Assembly (NCBI RefSeq): GCF_000689255.1
Contig: NZ_HG964446.1
Location: forward strand, 387,330-451,329
DNA: 64,000 nucleotides
Source of the DNA: Mycobacterium triplex
Lineage (GTDB): Bacteria; Actinomycetota; Actinomycetes; Mycobacteriales; Mycobacteriaceae
Direction: 5' to 3'
Position 1 is the stretch's first letter, and each line of letters starts with the position of its first letter. The notes below the pieces were generated by a model that worked only from the letters and a program-made list of their open reading frames with translations, did not search any database and was not told where the DNA came from. Made by a program: the position numbers and the translations under genes. Shown piece by piece: positions 39,559 to 53,368 of the stretch.

Positions 39559-40758
39559 GTGAACGTGGCGACGACAACTGCTGGCCTCACCGATCTGAAG
39601 TTTCGCCTGGTCCGAGAATCTTTCGCCGACGCGGTGTCCTGGGTGGCGAAGAACCTCCCGAGCCGCCCCGCGGTCCCGGTGCTGTCCGGCGTGCTGTTGA
39701 CCGGCTCCGATCAGGGCTTGACGATCTCGGGATTCGACTACGAAGTTTCTGCCGAGGCACAGATTGCAGCCGAAATCGCTTCTCCGGGAAGCGTTTTGGT
39801 GTCAGGACGGCTGTTATCAGATATCACCCGGGCATTGCCGGACAAGCCGATCGACTTTTACGTCGACGGCAACCGCGTCGCATTGACCTGCGGCAGTGCC
39901 AAGTTTTCGTTGCCGACGATGGCGGTCGAGGATTACCCCACGCTGCCGACGCTGCCGGAAGAGACCGGGACCTTGCCATCGGATTTGTTCGCCGAGGCGA
40001 TCGGCCAGGTCGCGATTGCGGCCGGCCGGGATGACACGTTGCCGATGTTGACCGGCATTCGGGTCGAGATCTCGGGTGAGACGGTCGTTTTGGCCGCCAC
40101 CGACAGATTCCGTCTGGCAGTTCGTGAGCTCACCTGGTCGGCGTTGTCGCCCGATATCGAGGCGGCGGTATTGGTACCGGCCAAGACGTTGGCCGAAGCC
40201 GCCAAGACCGGTACGGACGGTTCCGAGGTCCGATTGTCATTGGGCGCCGGCAGCGGAGTCGGAAAAGACGGGCTGCTCGGGATCAGCGGCAACGGCAAAC
40301 GCAGCACGACGCGACTGCTGGATGCGGAATTCCCGAAGTTTCGTCAGTTGTTGCCGGCCGAGCACACGGCGGTCGCGACCATCAACGTGGCCGAGTTGAC
40401 CGAGGCCATCAAGCTGGTTGCGTTGGTGGCGGACCGGGGTGCGCAGGTGCGCATGGAATTCGCCGAAGGTCTGTTGCGGCTCTCGGCCGGCGCCGACGAT
40501 GTCGGCCGTGCCGAAGAGGAACTCGCCGTCGACTTCTCCGGCGAACCGTTGACGATCGCGTTCAATCCGACGTACCTCACCGACGGTCTCGCCTCGGTGA
40601 AGGCCGACCGGGTGTCGTTCGGCTTCACTACGCCGGGCAAGCCGGCGTTGCTGCGCCCGGCGTTCGACGACGACAGCCACCCGACGGATAATGGTCCGTT
40701 TTCCGCGTTGCCTACGGATTACGTCTACTTGTTGATGCCAGTTCGGTTGCCCGGATAG
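39559..40758 (+). CDS. dnaN: DNA polymerase III beta sliding clamp
   Basis: A 399-residue clamp (M. tuberculosis about 402) made of three similar beta-alpha domains; the C-terminal hydrophobic pocket region ends in the standard LLMPVRLPG. It encircles DNA to keep the polymerase processive and is the target of griselimycin-type compounds. It starts at GTG 39559. The TAG stop abuts the recF start, so the genes are coupled. Confidence 0.97.
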   Translation: MNVATTTAGLTDLKFRLVRESFADAVSWVAKNLPSRPAVPVLSGVLLTGSDQGLTISGFDYEVSAEAQIAAEIASPGSVLVSGRLLSDITRALPDKPIDFYVDGNRVALTCGSAKFSLPTMAVEDYPTLPTLPEETGTLPSDLFAEAIGQVAIAAGRDDTLPMLTGIRVEISGETVVLAATDRFRLAVRELTWSALSPDIEAAVLVPAKTLAEAAKTGTDGSEVRLSLGAGSGVGKDGLLGISGNGKRSTTRLLDAEFPKFRQLLPAEHTAVATINVAELTEAIKLVALVADRGAQVRMEFAEGLLRLSAGADDVGRAEEELAVDFSGEPLTIAFNPTYLTDGLASVKADRVSFGFTTPGKPALLRPAFDDDSHPTDNGPFSALPTDYVYLLMPVRLPG

Positions 40759-41922
40759 GTGTACGTCCGGCATTTGGGGCTGCGTGATTTTCGGTCCTGG
40801 GCACAAGTTGACGTGGAGCTCGAGCCGGGCCGAACGGTGTTCGTCGGCCCCAATGGCTTCGGGAAGACGAATTTGGTTGAGGCACTGTGGTATTCGACCA
40901 CTTTGGGGTCCCACCGGGTGGGAACCGATGTGCCGCTGATCCGGGCGGGCGCCGATCGAGCGGTGGTTTCGACGATCGTGGTCAACGAGGGCCGGGAATG
41001 CGCGATCGATGTGGAGATTGCCGCGGGACGGGCGAACAAGGCCCGGTTGAATCGCTCGCCGGTGCGCAGCACCCGCGAAGTGGTCGGGGTGTTGCGCGCG
41101 GTGTTGTTTGCTCCCGAAGACCTGGCGCTGGTCCGCGGGGATCCGGCGGACCGGCGTCGTTACCTCGACGACCTGGCGACCGTGCGCCGGCCGACGGTGG
41201 CCGGGGTGCGCGCGGACTACGACAAGGTGCTGCGGCAACGGACCGCGCTGCTGAAATCGTTGGCCGGGGCGCGACATCGCGGCGACCACGGTGCGATGGA
41301 CACCCTCGACGTGTGGGACAGCAGGTTGGCCGAGCACGGTGCCGAATTGATGGCCGCCCGTATCGATCTGGTGAACCAGCTGGCACCGGAGGTGGAGAAG
41401 GCCTACCAGTTGTTGGCACCGGGGTCGCGGTCGGCGTCGATCAACTACAAGACGAGCATCGACGGGTTGGGTGCCCAGGGGGCTGAAACCGCGACCAGCG
41501 ACGGCGACTTCTTGGAAGCCGCGCTGTTGGCCGCGTTGGCGGCGCGCCGCAGCGCCGAATTGGAGCGCGGCGTGTGTCTGGTCGGCCCGCACCGCGACGA
41601 CTTAGAGCTCCGTCTGGGCGATCAACCAGCGAAAGGCTTTGCGAGCCACGGTGAATCGTGGTCTTTCGCGATCGCGCTGCGGCTGGCCGCATACGAGTTG
41701 CTTCGCGCGGACGGCACCGAGCCGGTGTTGTTGCTCGACGACGTGTTCGCCGAACTGGACGCGGCCCGCCGCCGCGCCCTGGCCGCGGTGGCCGAATCGG
41801 CCGAACAAGTCCTGATAACCGCGGCGGTACTGGAAGATGTCCCGGCGGGCTGGGACGCTAGGCGGGTGCACATCGACTTGCAAGACGATGACACCGGCCG
41901 GGTTTCGGTGATGCGACCATGA
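40759..41922 (+). CDS. recF: Recombination protein RecF
   Basis: A 387-residue SMC-like ATPase: Walker A GPNGFGKT at residues 30-37, ABC-type signature region near 290 (the [14 protein letters not shown] segment) and Walker [13 protein letters not shown]. It loads RecA at single-strand gaps with RecO/RecR. GTG 40759 directly follows the dnaN stop. The canonical lysine is present. The stop overlaps the next ATG by four bases. Confidence 0.95.
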   Translation: MYVRHLGLRDFRSWAQVDVELEPGRTVFVGPNGFGKTNLVEALWYSTTLGSHRVGTDVPLIRAGADRAVVSTIVVNEGRECAIDVEIAAGRANKARLNRSPVRSTREVVGVLRAVLFAPEDLALVRGDPADRRRYLDDLATVRRPTVAGVRADYDKVLRQRTALLKSLAGARHRGDHGAMDTLDVWDSRLAEHGAELMAARIDLVNQLAPEVEKAYQLLAPGSRSASINYKTSIDGLGAQGAETATSDGDFLEAALLAALAARRSAELERGVCLVGPHRDDLELRLGDQPAKGFASHGESWSFAIALRLAAYELLRADGTEPVLLLDDVFAELDAARRRALAAVAESAEQVLITAAVLEDVPAGWDARRVHIDLQDDDTGRVSVMRP

Positions 41923-42491
41923 CGGGCACCGACGACGACCACGACGAACAAAGCCCGCCACCCTGCGAACCACCGAGCGGACTCAGCGGCATCGACCTGG
42001 TGCGACGCAGCCTCGAAGAAGCCCGGGCGGCGGCGCGGGCGCAGGGCAAGGACGCCGGCCGCGGCCGCGGCAGTAATCCGGTTCCGCGCCGCGTCACCGG
42101 GCAGCGGCGCAGCTGGTCGGGTCCGGGCCCCGACGTTCGCGATCCGCAACCGATGGGCAGGGTCGCGCGTGATCTCGCGAAAAAGCGCGGGTGGTCGGGA
42201 CGTGTCGCCGAGGGCACGGTGCTCGGGCACTGGGCGTCGGTGGTGGGGCATCAGATCGCCGATCACGCGACGCCGACCGGGCTGAGCGAGGGGGTGCTCA
42301 GCGTGGCGGCCGAATCTACCGCCTGGGCTACCCAATTGCGGATGATCCAGGCGCAGTTGCTGGCCAAGATCGCCGCCGCGGTGGGCAACGGTGTGGTGAC
42401 ATCGCTGAAAATCACCGGACCCGCCGCCCCGTCCTGGCGCAAGGGGCCGCGACACATCTCCGGTCGAGGGCCGCGCGACACCTACGGCTGA
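41919..42491 (+). CDS. dciA: DUF721 protein, DciA-type helicase loader
   Basis: A 190-residue protein (Rv0004-type). Residues 1-75 are acidic then basic and disordered; the DUF721 domain begins near [13 protein letters not shown] and contains [16 protein letters not shown] and [16 protein letters not shown]721 proteins are the DciA replicative-helicase operators used by bacteria that lack DnaC; this fits the position between recF and gyrB. The ATG overlaps the recF stop (ATGA). The role here is by family knowledge. Confidence 0.85.
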   Translation: MTGTDDDHDEQSPPPCEPPSGLSGIDLVRRSLEEARAAARAQGKDAGRGRGSNPVPRRVTGQRRSWSGPGPDVRDPQPMGRVARDLAKKRGWSGRVAEGTVLGHWASVVGHQIADHATPTGLSEGVLSVAAESTAWATQLRMIQAQLLAKIAAAVGNGVVTSLKITGPAAPSWRKGPRHISGRGPRDTYG

Positions 42492-42734
42492 CACAATTGA
42501 GTGGTTCTCCGCCGCCGGCGCCCGGCTGCCGGCAAGCCGTAAAGGTTCGCCCGCTCAGATCCGCGAGAACGAAACGGACCCCCATGACGCACGTCCGGAC
42601 GCGGCGCCAATAGAGAAATTCAGCGCACGGCGCGTCCAGATAGGTAGAAACGCGCCCAGAAAATCGGTCCCGACCCCCGATCACGGTAGAGTGGGCTGAT
42701 GCGACTGCTGCGGTGACTGGAACCGCCCGCATGA

Positions 42735-44792
<2,058 letters not shown>

Positions 44793-44826
44793 GCACATCT
44801 ACGGCTGACCGACCCACGAGGACTAC

Positions 44827-47346
<2,520 letters not shown>

Positions 47347-47481
47347 CCCGCTAGGGGTGCGGGCCGGGCAGTCGCCTGCCAAGGGACTGCCACCGGATAC
47401 GGGCAATTAGACTCAGCCCGACCAGAGACAGTGCACGGGCCACCGACCGGGCGGCCGAGGCAGCAGAGGTAAGGAGTCGGG

Positions 47482-48354
47482 GTGACCTCACCGAGCGAGC
47501 CGGGTGCCCCCAAGAAGGGCGACAGCCAGAACGGGGACGTTTCGGCCGAGCGGGCCGGTGCACACCCGCGCGGGACGCCCACCCAGGCAGGCCGTAGTCA
47601 GGACGGCGGCGATTCGCCGCCGTGGCAGCGCGGCGCCGCCCGGGCCGCCAACCCCGGGAATCGTCAAGGCGAACCGCCGAGCGAGGCCCGGCCACCGGGC
47701 CCGCCCTCCGGCGTCGACGCGCGGGTAAACCGCTTCATCTCGGGCGGCAACGCGCCGGGGCAAGCCCCGCCGCGCCGGGACGACTTCGACGCGCCGAGCC
47801 GCGGCGACGGTCCGACGCACGAGGCCTACGCCAGCGAGTTGCCGGACCTGTCCGGCGGGATTCCGCGCGGATCGCAGCGCGGCACAACCCCGGACCGCGG
47901 CTCGGAATCGTCCCAGTCGGCCGGGCGCTCGACGGTGACGGAATCTCGGGAAAGCCGTGACAGCCTGGTTCAGGTGTCGCGGCGACGAGGGGGCCCGGTC
48001 CGGGCCAGCATGCAGATCCGGCGCATCGATCCGTGGAGCACCTTGAAGGTGTCCCTGATGCTTTCGGTGGCGCTGTTCTTCGTCTGGATGATCGCGGTGG
48101 CGTTCCTGTACCTGGTGCTCGGCGGCATGGGCGTGTGGGCCAAGCTCAACAGCAACGTCGGCGACCTGCTGAACAACACCAGCGGCAGCAGCGGAGAACT
48201 GGTTTCGAGCGGGACCATCTTCGGTGGGGCCGTGCTGATCGGATTGGTCAACATCGTCTTGTTGACGGCGATGGCCACGATCGGCGCGTTTGTCTACAAC
48301 CTGACAACCGACTTGATCGGCGGCGTCGAAGTCACGCTGGCGGACCGGGATTAG
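47482..48354 (+). CDS. DUF3566 membrane protein (Rv0007-type)
   Basis: A 290-residue protein: residues 1-170 are disordered, rich in Pro, Gly, Arg and Ser. Then comes a DUF3566 domain with [20 protein letters not shown] and two membrane helices (about 190-215 and 250-275) around a short external loop. The start is GTG at 47482. It is next to gyrA in all related genomes I recall, and divisome links have been proposed for the family. A weak 7-bp hairpin (47367-47391) lies between gyrA and this gene. Confidence 0.85.
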   Translation: MTSPSEPGAPKKGDSQNGDVSAERAGAHPRGTPTQAGRSQDGGDSPPWQRGAARAANPGNRQGEPPSEARPPGPPSGVDARVNRFISGGNAPGQAPPRRDDFDAPSRGDGPTHEAYASELPDLSGGIPRGSQRGTTPDRGSESSQSAGRSTVTESRESRDSLVQVSRRRGGPVRASMQIRRIDPWSTLKVSLMLSVALFFVWMIAVAFLYLVLGGMGVWAKLNSNVGDLLNNTSGSSGELVSSGTIFGGAVLIGLVNIVLLTAMATIGAFVYNLTTDLIGGVEVTLADRD

Positions 48355-48415
48355 TGCAGGTTTTGGGGTGGGGCGGCGATTGCGGTAATCTCGTCGCTCG
48401 GCCGTACGCGTGTAC

Positions 48416-48489
48416 GGGCCTATAGCTCAGGCGGTTAGAGCGCTTCGCTGATAACGAAGAGGTCGGAGGTTCGAGTCCTCCTAGGCCCA
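48416..48489 (+). tRNA. ileT: tRNA-Ile (GAT)
   Basis: A complete 74-base cloverleaf. The acceptor stem GGGCCTA pairs with TAGGCCC, the anticodon loop is CTGATAA with anticodon GAT, and the T arm is GGAGG-TTCGAGT-CCTCC. The 3' CCA is not encoded. Confidence 0.98.
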
Positions 48490-48628
48490 CAACCATGTAC
48501 CCGTCAAGACGTTGTGTGAGACTTGCATTGCCGTTGGCGCTGATTGTTTTGGTGGCGGCGGTGCTGCGGTCACGCCGCGGCGTCGAGGTCTGGCACGTGG
48601 CAGCAGTTGATCCCGCACCGGTTGTCGA

Positions 48629-48701
48629 GGGGCCTTAGCTCAGTTGGTAGAGCACTGCCTTTGCAAGGCAGGTGTCAGGGGTTCGATTCCCCTAGGCTCC
48701 A
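48629..48701 (+). tRNA. alaT: tRNA-Ala (TGC)
   Basis: A 73-base cloverleaf. The acceptor GGGGCCT pairs with AGGCTCC (one G-T wobble), the anticodon loop is TTTGCAA with anticodon TGC, and the T arm is AGGGG-TTCGATT-CCCCT. CCA is not encoded. The 139 bp between the two tRNAs hold no gene I can support. Confidence 0.98.
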
Positions 48702-48872
48702 CAATTCAAAAGGCGGCGTTCTCGCGGTCGCCGTACCGACTGAATTACCGACTCCTGCTTAGACATTGGCCGCCGGGCCGCGGAGCCAAACCCGCTCGTT
48801 TGCTACGTCCAGGTAAACTCACTCGGCTGGCAAGGCCACAGCCACATTATTAGCTGTATCGTGCCGCTCATG

Positions 48873-49184
48873 ATGAAATCAGCGCGGGTCGCCGGAACCG
48901 TGGCGCTGGGAGCGGCATTGACGTTCGGCGGAGTCGGAATTGGCATCGGACTGGCTCCGCCCGCGTCCGCGGGCTGTCAGGGCACCATCATTCCGGGAGA
49001 GTCCTACTGCGACAAGCCGCCGGGGCCGAACGGGGTCTACGAGCGGTGCCACCAGGCCCCCAGCTACCCGGTCTTCGGTGGCCGGGGCGTGATCGAGGAC
49101 GTGACGCCGCCGCCGGAGTGCTACCCGGTCGACCCGTCGCAACCGGCCCCGCTGGGTCAGCCGCCGAACCACATCGACGACTGA
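48873..49184 (+). CDS. Small secreted CDGP-domain-like protein
   Basis: A 103-residue protein with a signal sequence (residues 1-33, cleaved near PASAGC) and a mature part of about 70 residues with four cysteines (GCQGTI, SYCDKP, YERCHQ, ECYPVD). The pattern fits the mycobacterial CDGP family, although the name-giving CDGP reads CDKP here. The start is one of two adjacent ATGs (48870 or 48873); a GTG at 48861 is also in frame, and no clear ribosome site decides. It ends in LGQPPNHIDD, a typical family tail. Function unknown; probably disulfide-bonded in the cell envelope. It has no counterpart at this position in M. tuberculosis as I recall it. Confidence 0.75.
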   Translation: MKSARVAGTVALGAALTFGGVGIGIGLAPPASAGCQGTIIPGESYCDKPPGPNGVYERCHQAPSYPVFGGRGVIEDVTPPPECYPVDPSQPAPLGQPPNHIDD

Positions 49185-49197
49185 CGCCGGCCGCCGC

Positions 49198-49410
49198 CTA
49201 GTGGGATTCGCAGGCGATGCCGTCGTTGTCCCGGTCTAACCACTGTCCGTAGGCCGGGTCGCCTCGCGGGATGTTGTACCGCCCGTCTTTCGCGGCCGCT
49301 TTGCAGTTCGCGTACGGCGGGTCTGCCTGCGCCGCGGGCGCAACGGTCCCTCCGACGCCGAGCGCAGCGGCAACCGTGGCCAGCGCGGCCACCAACAAGC
49401 GGATCTTCAC
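49198..49410 (-). CDS. Secreted Excalibur calcium-binding domain protein
   Basis: A 70-residue protein: signal sequence (1-29, cleaved after AAQA) and a 41-residue mature Excalibur domain with the signature YANCKAA and the calcium loop DRDNDGIACES. Two cysteines likely form one disulfide. Translation starts at GTG 49410, and the ribosome site AAAGG lies in a hairpin (49414-49441). It is convergent with the CDGP-type gene 13 bases away. Excalibur domains occur in extracellular nucleases and envelope proteins, and a free-standing copy has no established role. Confidence 0.82.
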   Translation of the reverse strand: MKIRLLVAALATVAAALGVGGTVAPAAQADPPYANCKAAAKDGRYNIPRGDPAYGQWLDRDNDGIACESH

Positions 49411-49413
49411 GGG

Positions 49414-49441
49414 CTCACAACCTTTCTTTGCGGGTTGTGAG
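49414..49441 (-). promoter_or_regulatory. Hairpin covering the ribosome site of the Excalibur gene
   Basis: A perfect 9-bp inverted repeat (CTCACAACC and GGTTGTGAG) with a 10-base loop ends three bases before the GTG start. In the mRNA the AAAGG ribosome site spans the loop and the 3' arm, so folding would hide it. It may control translation, or on DNA serve as an operator. Confidence 0.55.
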
Positions 49442-49765
49442 ACTACGGCGAAAATTGCGGCCGCGAGACGAAATTCGGCAGATTCGACGGCCGCCGGTCC
49501 TGTGCGCCGAGTTCCTCAGGCGCACAGGCTCTTCAACACAAGGGCCTACTGCGCGTTGACGGTCGGCGCGGTGACCGTCTCGCCGCAGCCGGCGGCCGTC
49601 AGCCTCAGGGTGGCGAATCGAGACATGACCGCCCCGTTCATTTTCGGCCACGGGGGCCGAAACTGTGAGGCGGCCCGCATACCGCTAACCAGATGGCTCT
49701 GGGCAACGGAAAGCAAACGGCGGCAGTGCAATAGGTAAAACTGCTATTTGCTGCCTAAAGCCGAG
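49442..49765. other. Intergenic region between the Excalibur gene and cwsA
   Basis: About 324 bp upstream of the Excalibur gene and downstream of cwsA. Apart from the hairpin at its left edge I see no gene, RNA or repeat I can support. It should hold the Excalibur promoter. Confidence 0.5.
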
Positions 49766-50203
49766 TCAGGGCCGCGGCTGGACGTCCACGCTGGGCGGGC
49801 GCGGCGACGGATCGGGGTTGTCGCGGTTGGTCGAACGCCGGACGATGCTGAATGCGACCGCGCCGCCGGTCAGCAGCACGACCGCCACTCCCGCGATCAG
49901 CAGGGGGCGCTTGCTGCGGCGGCGCCGGGATTTGCGCGCGTCCTGCAATGCCTGCGGCAGGCTGGACACCACCTCCTGCGCGGCGGCGAGCTCCTGGGCG
50001 ATCGTTTCCTGTGCCGCGGCGATATCGCGAGAAAGTTGGCCCCGGCGGTAGCGGCGGCGCAACTCCGCTGCGGTCGCCTGTACGGTGTCCGCCCCCAACC
50101 CGATGACACCGCGAGTGACGTCCACCGGTCCCACTGCCGAGTAGGCCAGGCCCCGGGACAGCCGCTGCCTAGGGGTCAGCCGGGATTCCGCCGTCGCGTT
50201 CAT
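49766..50203 (-). CDS. cwsA: Cell wall synthesis protein CwsA
   Basis: A 145-residue protein matching CwsA (Rv0008c): the N-terminal TPRQRLSRGLAYSAVGPVDVTRG block, an amphipathic helical middle (about residues 60-90), one membrane helix (about 97-117) and a proline-rich external tail ending PRPPSVDVQPRP. CwsA interacts with CrgA and Wag31 and supports septal and polar wall growth. It is divergent from ppiA. Confidence 0.92.
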   Translation of the reverse strand: MNATAESRLTPRQRLSRGLAYSAVGPVDVTRGVIGLGADTVQATAAELRRRYRRGQLSRDIAAAQETIAQELAAAQEVVSSLPQALQDARKSRRRRSKRPLLIAGVAVVLLTGGAVAFSIVRRSTNRDNPDPSPRPPSVDVQPRP

Positions 50204-50342
50204 CTGCCGCCTTTCCGTGCCGGGTCGTGGAACCTACAGACTGCCACCATAAAAACACCACCGCGCCGATTGCCGCGCGACGGCGGGATTTTCGGCGCCG
50301 GGCCCCATCGAGCGACACCCGGTGCGGGCGGCCCCGCGGGCA

Positions 50343-50891
50343 ATGGCAGACTCTGGTGTCGTGACCAACAGCCCGCATCAGACTGCCACTGCCACACTGC
50401 ACACCAATCGCGGCGACATCAAGATCGCCCTGTTTGGAAACCACGCGCCGAAGACTGTCGCCAACTTCGTTGGCCTGGCGCAGGGCACCAAGGAGTACTC
50501 GACCCAAAACGCGTCGGGCGGTCCTTCCGGTCCGTTCTACGACGGCGCGGTCTTTCACAGAGTGATCCAGGGCTTCATGATCCAGGGCGGCGATCCGACC
50601 GGCACCGGCCGCGGCGGCCCGGGCTACCAATTCGCCGACGAGTTCCACCCCGAGCTGCAGTTCGACAAGCCCTACCTGCTGGCGATGGCCAACGCGGGTC
50701 CGGGCACCAACGGCTCGCAATTCTTCATCACCGTCGGGCAGACTCCGCACCTGAACCGGCGCCACACCATCTTCGGCGAGGTGACCGAGCCCGAGTCGCA
50801 GCGAGTGGTCGACGCGATCGCCACGACGTCGACCGACGGCAACGACCGTCCGACCGACCCGGTCGTCATCGAGTCGATCACGATCTCCTGA
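50343..50891 (+). CDS. ppiA: Peptidyl-prolyl cis-trans isomerase A (cyclophilin)
   Basis: A 182-residue cytosolic cyclophilin, the M. tuberculosis length when started at ATG 50343. Catalytic and substrate-pocket residues are present: FHRVIQGFMIQGGD, the MANAGPGTNGSQFFIT block and HTIFGEV. An earlier in-frame ATG at 50322 was not used because conservation begins at MADS. It catalyses proline isomerisation during folding. Confidence 0.95.
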   Translation: MADSGVVTNSPHQTATATLHTNRGDIKIALFGNHAPKTVANFVGLAQGTKEYSTQNASGGPSGPFYDGAVFHRVIQGFMIQGGDPTGTGRGGPGYQFADEFHPELQFDKPYLLAMANAGPGTNGSQFFITVGQTPHLNRRHTIFGEVTEPESQRVVDAIATTSTDGNDRPTDPVVIESITIS

Positions 50892-50901
50892 ATCGTTTGC
50901 C

Positions 50902-51336
50902 CTACGCCGGCTCGCCGCCGCTTCGACCGGCGTAGCCGGCGTCGGTGAGTGCGTCGAGTACGTCCAGCGGCTCGGTGCCGAGGTCCCAGCGCGAGAACAG
51001 CACCAGGCTGTCGTCGGCCGTTTCGACTTCGAGGAAGCGCACCTTGCGTCCCATCCGGCGAAACTCGGTGATCCGAATGATCTTGATGTCGGGGTGCTGC
51101 AATACCTGCGTCCGGAACCATCCCCGGATTACCAAACCGGCGGGGGTAATTGCCAGCTTTGGGCGTGCGCGCCACGTCGCGCCCGCAAACAAGAGCAGAC
51201 CCGCACCGGCAATCCCCACCATGAAGCGGCCCGGCGGGTCTGTGACCACGGTCACACTCGCGATAGCCATAAACAACCCACCGAGGCCACAACCAGCGAC
51301 TCCCGCCGCGCGGGGCTCCCATTGTGTTTGCTGCAT
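50902..51336 (-). CDS. PH-domain membrane protein (Rv0010c-type)
   Basis: A 144-residue protein with two membrane helices (about residues 12-33 and 40-60) and a C-terminal PH-like domain (LAITPAGLVIRGWFRTQVLQHPDIKIIRITEFRR). The ATG at 51336 matches the MQQTxWxPR start of Rv0010c; a longer start at 51381 is not conserved. Function unknown. It is convergent with ppiA (10 bases between stops). Confidence 0.82.
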   Translation of the reverse strand: MQQTQWEPRAAGVAGCGLGGLFMAIASVTVVTDPPGRFMVGIAGAGLLLFAGATWRARPKLAITPAGLVIRGWFRTQVLQHPDIKIIRITEFRRMGRKVRFLEVETADDSLVLFSRWDLGTEPLDVLDALTDAGYAGRSGGEPA

Positions 51337-51491
51337 GCCGTCTTTAACCCCTCCCACCACCGCCGATGCAGTTATCCACATCAGCTATCAACAGTGGGGA
51401 TAAATCACACGCGTGTGATTGGGTACTCACAAGGTTGCTGGCGCAGCCGCGGATCGACCCCAAGATGAATTCATCCGGAACTTGATCTTGG

Positions 51492-51773
51492 TTAGTGCCA
51501 GCGCATCGTGAGCAACAACCCGGTGATCATGAAAGCGAACGCGATCGCGTAGTTCCACGGGCCCAGTTGCGCCATCCAGTTCAGCGCGGTCGGTGCCTGG
51601 CTTCCGACGGCCGCCAACTGGAACACCATCAGCCAGACAAGACCGATCAGCATCAGTCCCACGAACAGCGCGACGAACCACACGCTGGAGGGTCCGACCT
51701 TCACTTTCACCGGCGTCCGGCTGACCGCGCTGACGGTGAAGTCGTTCTTCTTGCGGACCTTGGACTTGGGCAT
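51492..51773 (-). CDS. crgA: Cell division protein CrgA
   Basis: A 93-residue protein, equal in length to M. tuberculosis CrgA (Rv0011c). A basic N-terminus ([19 protein letters not shown]) precedes two membrane helices (about residues 31-52 and 69-88). CrgA recruits FtsI and contacts FtsZ, FtsQ and CwsA at the septum. Confidence 0.95.
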   Translation of the reverse strand: MPKSKVRKKNDFTVSAVSRTPVKVKVGPSSVWFVALFVGLMLIGLVWLMVFQLAAVGSQAPTALNWMAQLGPWNYAIAFAFMITGLLLTMRWH

Positions 51774-51891
51774 GATTACCTCGGGATCACGGTGAGCGGG
51801 ACGGGGTGCAACGATAGCGGTTGTAGCTACCCGCAGGACTTGGCTACGAGATTAACCCACCTGGCCCCCCGACCAGGAAATTGGAGACTGG

Positions 51892-52635
51892 ATGATCCAG
51901 ACCCGCCGGTCACCATGGCGCTTCGGCGTCCCATTGGTTTGCCTGCTGGCCGGACTGCTGCTGGCGGCCACCCACGGGGTCTCCGGTGGCGCCGAGATCC
52001 GTCGCAGCGATGCACCGCGCCTGGTCGACCTGGTGCGTGAGACGCAGGCCTCGGTGAATCGCCTCAAGGCCGAACGGGACCAACTGGAAGGCAAGATCGA
52101 CTCGACGCATCTGCGGTCGTCCGATGCCGCACTGGCGGCGATGCTGCGGCGCTCGGCCGAGCTGGCCGCTGAAGCGGACATGACCCCGGTGCACGGGCCA
52201 GGCCTGGCGGTGACGCTCGATGACGCCCAGCGCGACGCCAACGGCCGTTTCCCCCGCGATGCCTCTCCCGATGACCTGGTGGTCCACCAGCAAGACATCC
52301 TGGCCGTCCTCAACGCCATGTGGAGTGCCGGCGCGGAGGCGATCCAGATGCAGGATCAGCGAATCATCGCCACGTCGGTGCCGCGCTGCGTCGGCAACAC
52401 GCTCCTGCTCAACGGGCGCACCTACAGCCCGCCGTACACGATCACGGCAATCGGGAACGCCGCCGCGATGCAAGCCGCCCTCGCCGCCGCTCCCCTGGTG
52501 GGTCTCTACAAGCAGTACGTCGTCCGGTTCGGCCTCGGCTACCACGAGGAGGTCAAGCCCGACGTGCGGCTCGTCGGCCACACCGAGCCGGTCCGGATGC
52601 ATTTCGCGCAGCCGGCGGGCCCCGTCGGCTACTGA
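51892..52635 (+). CDS. DUF881 family membrane protein (Rv0012-type)
   Basis: A 247-residue protein with one N-terminal membrane helix (about residues 9-28), a coiled coil (about 45-75, LVRETQASVNRLKAERDQLEGKI) and the extracytoplasmic DUF881 domain (VHGPGLAVTLDDAQRD...NTLLLNGRTYSPPYTITAIG). DUF881 proteins cluster with division genes in actinobacteria. Function unknown. It lies upstream of pabA with a 49-bp gap. Confidence 0.88.
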   Translation: MIQTRRSPWRFGVPLVCLLAGLLLAATHGVSGGAEIRRSDAPRLVDLVRETQASVNRLKAERDQLEGKIDSTHLRSSDAALAAMLRRSAELAAEADMTPVHGPGLAVTLDDAQRDANGRFPRDASPDDLVVHQQDILAVLNAMWSAGAEAIQMQDQRIIATSVPRCVGNTLLLNGRTYSPPYTITAIGNAAAMQAALAAAPLVGLYKQYVVRFGLGYHEEVKPDVRLVGHTEPVRMHFAQPAGPVGY

Positions 52636-52684
52636 GGGGCCACTGAGCCGGGCCCGGCGTTCGGCAGGGCGGTAACCTGACACG

Positions 52685-53368
52685 ATGCGGATCCTGGTTG
52701 TCGACAACTACGACAGCTTCGTGTTCAACCTGGTGCAGTACTTGGGGCAACTCGGAGTCGAGGCTGATGTGTGGCGCAACGACGACGCCAGGCTCTCCGA
52801 TCAAGCCGGCATCGCCGCGCAGTTCGACGGTGTGCTGCTCAGCCCAGGGCCGGGCACCCCGGAGCGCGCGGGCGCCTCGATCGACCTGGTCCGGGCGTGC
52901 GCCGCTGCGACCACCCCGCTGCTTGGCGTCTGCCTCGGGCACCAGGCCATCGGGGTCGCGTTCGGTGCCACCGTCGACCGGGCACCCGAACTGCTGCACG
53001 GCAAGACCAGCAGCGTCCACCACACCAATGTCGGTGTGCTGCAAGGACTTCCGGATCCATTCACGGCGACTCGTTACCATTCGCTGACCATCCTGCCGGA
53101 GTCGCTGCCGCCGGTGCTGGAGGTGACTGCCCAGACCCGTAGCGGCGTCATCATGGCCGTGCGTCACACCGAGCTGCCGATCCACGGTGTGCAATTCCAC
53201 CCGGAGTCGATCCTCACCGAGGGCGGTCACCGGATGCTGGCCAACTGGCTGGCCTATTGCGGATGGTCGCGCGATGACACCCTGGTCCGCCGGCTGGAGA
53301 ACGAGGTTCGCTCCGCGGTGCGGCCGTATTTTCCCGACCCGGCGGCTACTGACCGAACTTCAGCGTGA
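52685..53368 (+). CDS. trpG: Glutamine amidotransferase of anthranilate/aminodeoxychorismate synthase
   Basis: A 227-residue class I glutamine amidotransferase: the nucleophile Cys83 in GVCLGHQ, and the His-Glu pair in VQFHPESIL. It supplies ammonia to TrpE or PabB, for tryptophan and/or folate synthesis; sequence alone does not separate TrpG from PabA. Its 3' end overlaps pknB tail-to-tail by 23 bases, an arrangement I recall also in M. tuberculosis. Confidence 0.92.
   Translation: MRILVVDNYDSFVFNLVQYLGQLGVEADVWRNDDARLSDQAGIAAQFDGVLLSPGPGTPERAGASIDLVRACAAATTPLLGVCLGHQAIGVAFGATVDRAPELLHGKTSSVHHTNVGVLQGLPDPFTATRYHSLTILPESLPPVLEVTAQTRSGVIMAVRHTELPIHGVQFHPESILTEGGHRMLANWLAYCGWSRDDTLVRRLENEVRSAVRPYFPDPAATDRTSA

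Noticed and set aside
42514..42533. GC-rich inverted repeat after dciA as a terminator
   Set aside because: The arms are only six bases (GCCGGC) in very GC-rich DNA, so the pairing is not above chance.
53346..53368. Antisense overlap of trpG and pknB 3' ends
   Set aside because: The same 23-bp convergent overlap is, as I recall, present in M. tuberculosis, so it is a normal feature of the locus.
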